DNA of 5,683 nt, from positions 1 through 5,683 of the forward strand of contig JAGQKX010000050.1 of the NCBI GenBank assembly GCA_020429905.1. The letters are read 5' to 3'. How positions within the stretch are numbered: position 1 is the first letter of the stretch; every line of letters starts with the position of its first letter. The notes beneath the pieces are model-generated. The model did no database searches. It had not been told where the DNA came from and saw only the letters and a list, made by a program, of their open reading frames with translations. The stretch is from a candidate division WWE3 bacterium (lineage in GTDB: Bacteria > Patescibacteriota > 4484-211 > JAGQKX01). Made by a program: the position numbers and the translations under genes. Below are positions 5,288 through 5,683 of this stretch, piece after piece.

Positions 5288-5478
5288 GATTGTGTGTGGG
5301 GCACATCATGTTCTGAACCTGACGGCTATGCGTTTTCGAATGCGGGTGCCGTTTTCAGGGACCGCCGTTAGGCGTATCGGAACATCTTACTGGTTTGTTG
5401 TGACCACAACTTTCCAGAAATCCTACCCGAAGTTGGGTGGGTCATGTCTCCCTTTGGTGGCATGATTTCTCGTAGTAA
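5288..5478 (+). repeat. Near-identical direct repeat, copy B (pairs with 159-349)
   Basis: Gap-free counterpart of 159-349 with 2 differences (T5341, A5418). It spans the G-rich-loop hairpin, the TTCG hairpin, the GACC-loop hairpin and the crossing helices before the SD. After 5478 the two copies diverge into different SD spacers and different genes. Confidence 0.95.
5439..5465 (+). promoter_or_regulatory. Crossing helices (pseudoknot-like) before 3'-end gene SD
   Basis: Identical to the element at 310-336: GGG (5439-5441) with CCC (5450-5452), and TCATG (5442-5446) with CATGA (5461-5465). It ends 18 nt before AGGAG (5484-5488), so its distance to the SD differs slightly from copy 1. Confidence 0.45.
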
Positions 5479-5494
5479 AGTAAAGGAGTACGTC

Positions 5495-5683
5495 ATGACA
5501 ACGTTACACCCCCTTTTTGAAGGGAAACCTGTGATGCTACACGTATCACACCACATGGGGTATGGCAGAGAAATGCTGGTAACCCCTGGCATTAGTTTCG
5601 ATAGTGGAGGATTGCAGGTCGGTATCTATGCTAAGATCGCTGATCCAGAAACACCCGACACAATCGAAACTGCCTTCTTCTGG
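5495..5683 (+). CDS. Hypothetical protein, N-terminal 63 residues (cut by window end)
   Basis: An open frame begins at ATG 5495, with AAAGGAG ending 6 nt upstream, and stays open to the last base of the window (63 codons). I do not recognise it. The visible part starts MTTLHPLFEGKPVML, has a His/Gly-rich stretch (HVSHHMGYGREM, 16-27), a Gly-rich turn (ISFDSGGLQVGIY, 33-45) and an acidic, Pro-containing segment (ADPETPDTIET, 48-58). It has no signal peptide and no similarity to the 107-aa protein, although both follow nearly the same leader. The fold looks strand-rich and cytosolic. The confidence reflects that only the start is seen. Confidence 0.8.
   Translation, partial: MTTLHPLFEGKPVMLHVSHHMGYGREMLVTPGISFDSGGLQVGIYAKIADPETPDTIETAFFW

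Larger units (their letters stand above)
4904..5483 (+). ncRNA. Structured leader RNA, copy 3 (complete)
   Basis: The full leader, about 580 nt from promoter to SD. Its 5' part has a long hairpin 4964-5015 (base GTGTTGAGGGA/TCCCTCAATAC; upper part mostly paired, loop TCAGCACG); GGTCT/AGACC (5019-5023 with 5035-5039) enclosing GATC/GATC; GAGGTTCCC (5042-5050); GTGTAGC/GCTACAC (5057-5063/5070-5076); and CATATCACATC with GATGTTGATATG (5079-5089/5132-5143, one bulge). Then follow M0 (5153-5195), U-rich linker, M1 GATCTAAT/ATTAGATC (5205-5212/5220-5227), M2 CATGCAAT/ATTGCATG (5228-5235/5248-5255), M3 5257-5266/5276-5286 with bulged A5279, and the block 5288-5478 that nearly duplicates 159-349. M1 to M3 differ from copy 1 in sequence but not in pairing. 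It precedes an unrelated gene. Unlike copy 1 it is complete, so it best defines the element. Confidence 0.82.

Noticed and set aside
1..5478. Leader repeats as an insertion sequence or transposon pair flanking 362-4900
   Set aside because: There are no terminal inverted repeats, no transposase and no target duplication. The repeats sit in the same position relative to an SD, as expected for regulatory leaders.

Overview
Organism. The window reads as a bacterial, entirely plus-strand segment: sigma70-type promoters, AGGAG Shine-Dalgarno (SD) sites before every gene, intrinsic terminators, and TAA/TAG/TGA all used as stops. I recognise none of the proteins with confidence, and there is no tRNA, rRNA, transposase or phage structural gene to fix the taxon. 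Small orphan proteins and long non-coding leaders suggest an uncultivated lineage (CPR/Patescibacteria-like) or an accessory element of one, but that is a guess.

Layout. (1) 1-349: 3' part of a structured leader RNA, cut by the window start. (2) 362-3330: a tandem cluster of five genes, namely a 107-aa orphan, a 191-aa orphan, two related CxxC zinc-ribbon proteins (228 and 302 aa) and a 100-aa membrane protein. Two near-perfect hairpins with GAGA and TTCG tetraloops sit between genes, and a strong terminator closes the cluster (3365-3404). (3) 3435-4418: promoter, ~440-nt structured leader, a 132-aa membrane protein paralogous to the 100-aa one but with an Arg-rich tail, then a hairpin and a terminator. 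(4) 4419-4868: about 450 nt without a convincing gene, with several good hairpins. (5) 4869-5683: promoter, ~580-nt structured leader, and the first 63 codons of another orphan gene that runs off the window.

Main result. The three leaders appear to be one RNA family. Leaders 1 and 3 are almost identical at both ends (75/77 and 189/191 positions by eye), but the block between (78-158 versus 5205-5287) has diverged while keeping three consecutive hairpins through compensatory changes. Leader 2 has little linear similarity, yet shows the same order: long 5' hairpin, GAGGTTCCC, hairpin M0, U-rich linker, abutting hairpins M1 and M2, hairpin M3 with a bulged A, a G-rich-loop hairpin, a hairpin with GACC(A) in its loop, and two crossing helices just before the SD. 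The M2 loop always contains TGGTC and the later hairpin loop always contains GACC(A), which predicts a conserved long-range kissing interaction. Each leader precedes an unrelated or differently arranged gene, so it behaves as a modular cis-regulatory or stand-alone RNA. I cannot match it to a described class from memory.

How the genes may work together. A five-gene unit and a single-gene unit each contain one copy of the small membrane protein family and each starts with the same RNA type. The Arg-rich tail on the second membrane protein makes a membrane-RNA partnership a testable idea, not a demonstrated one.
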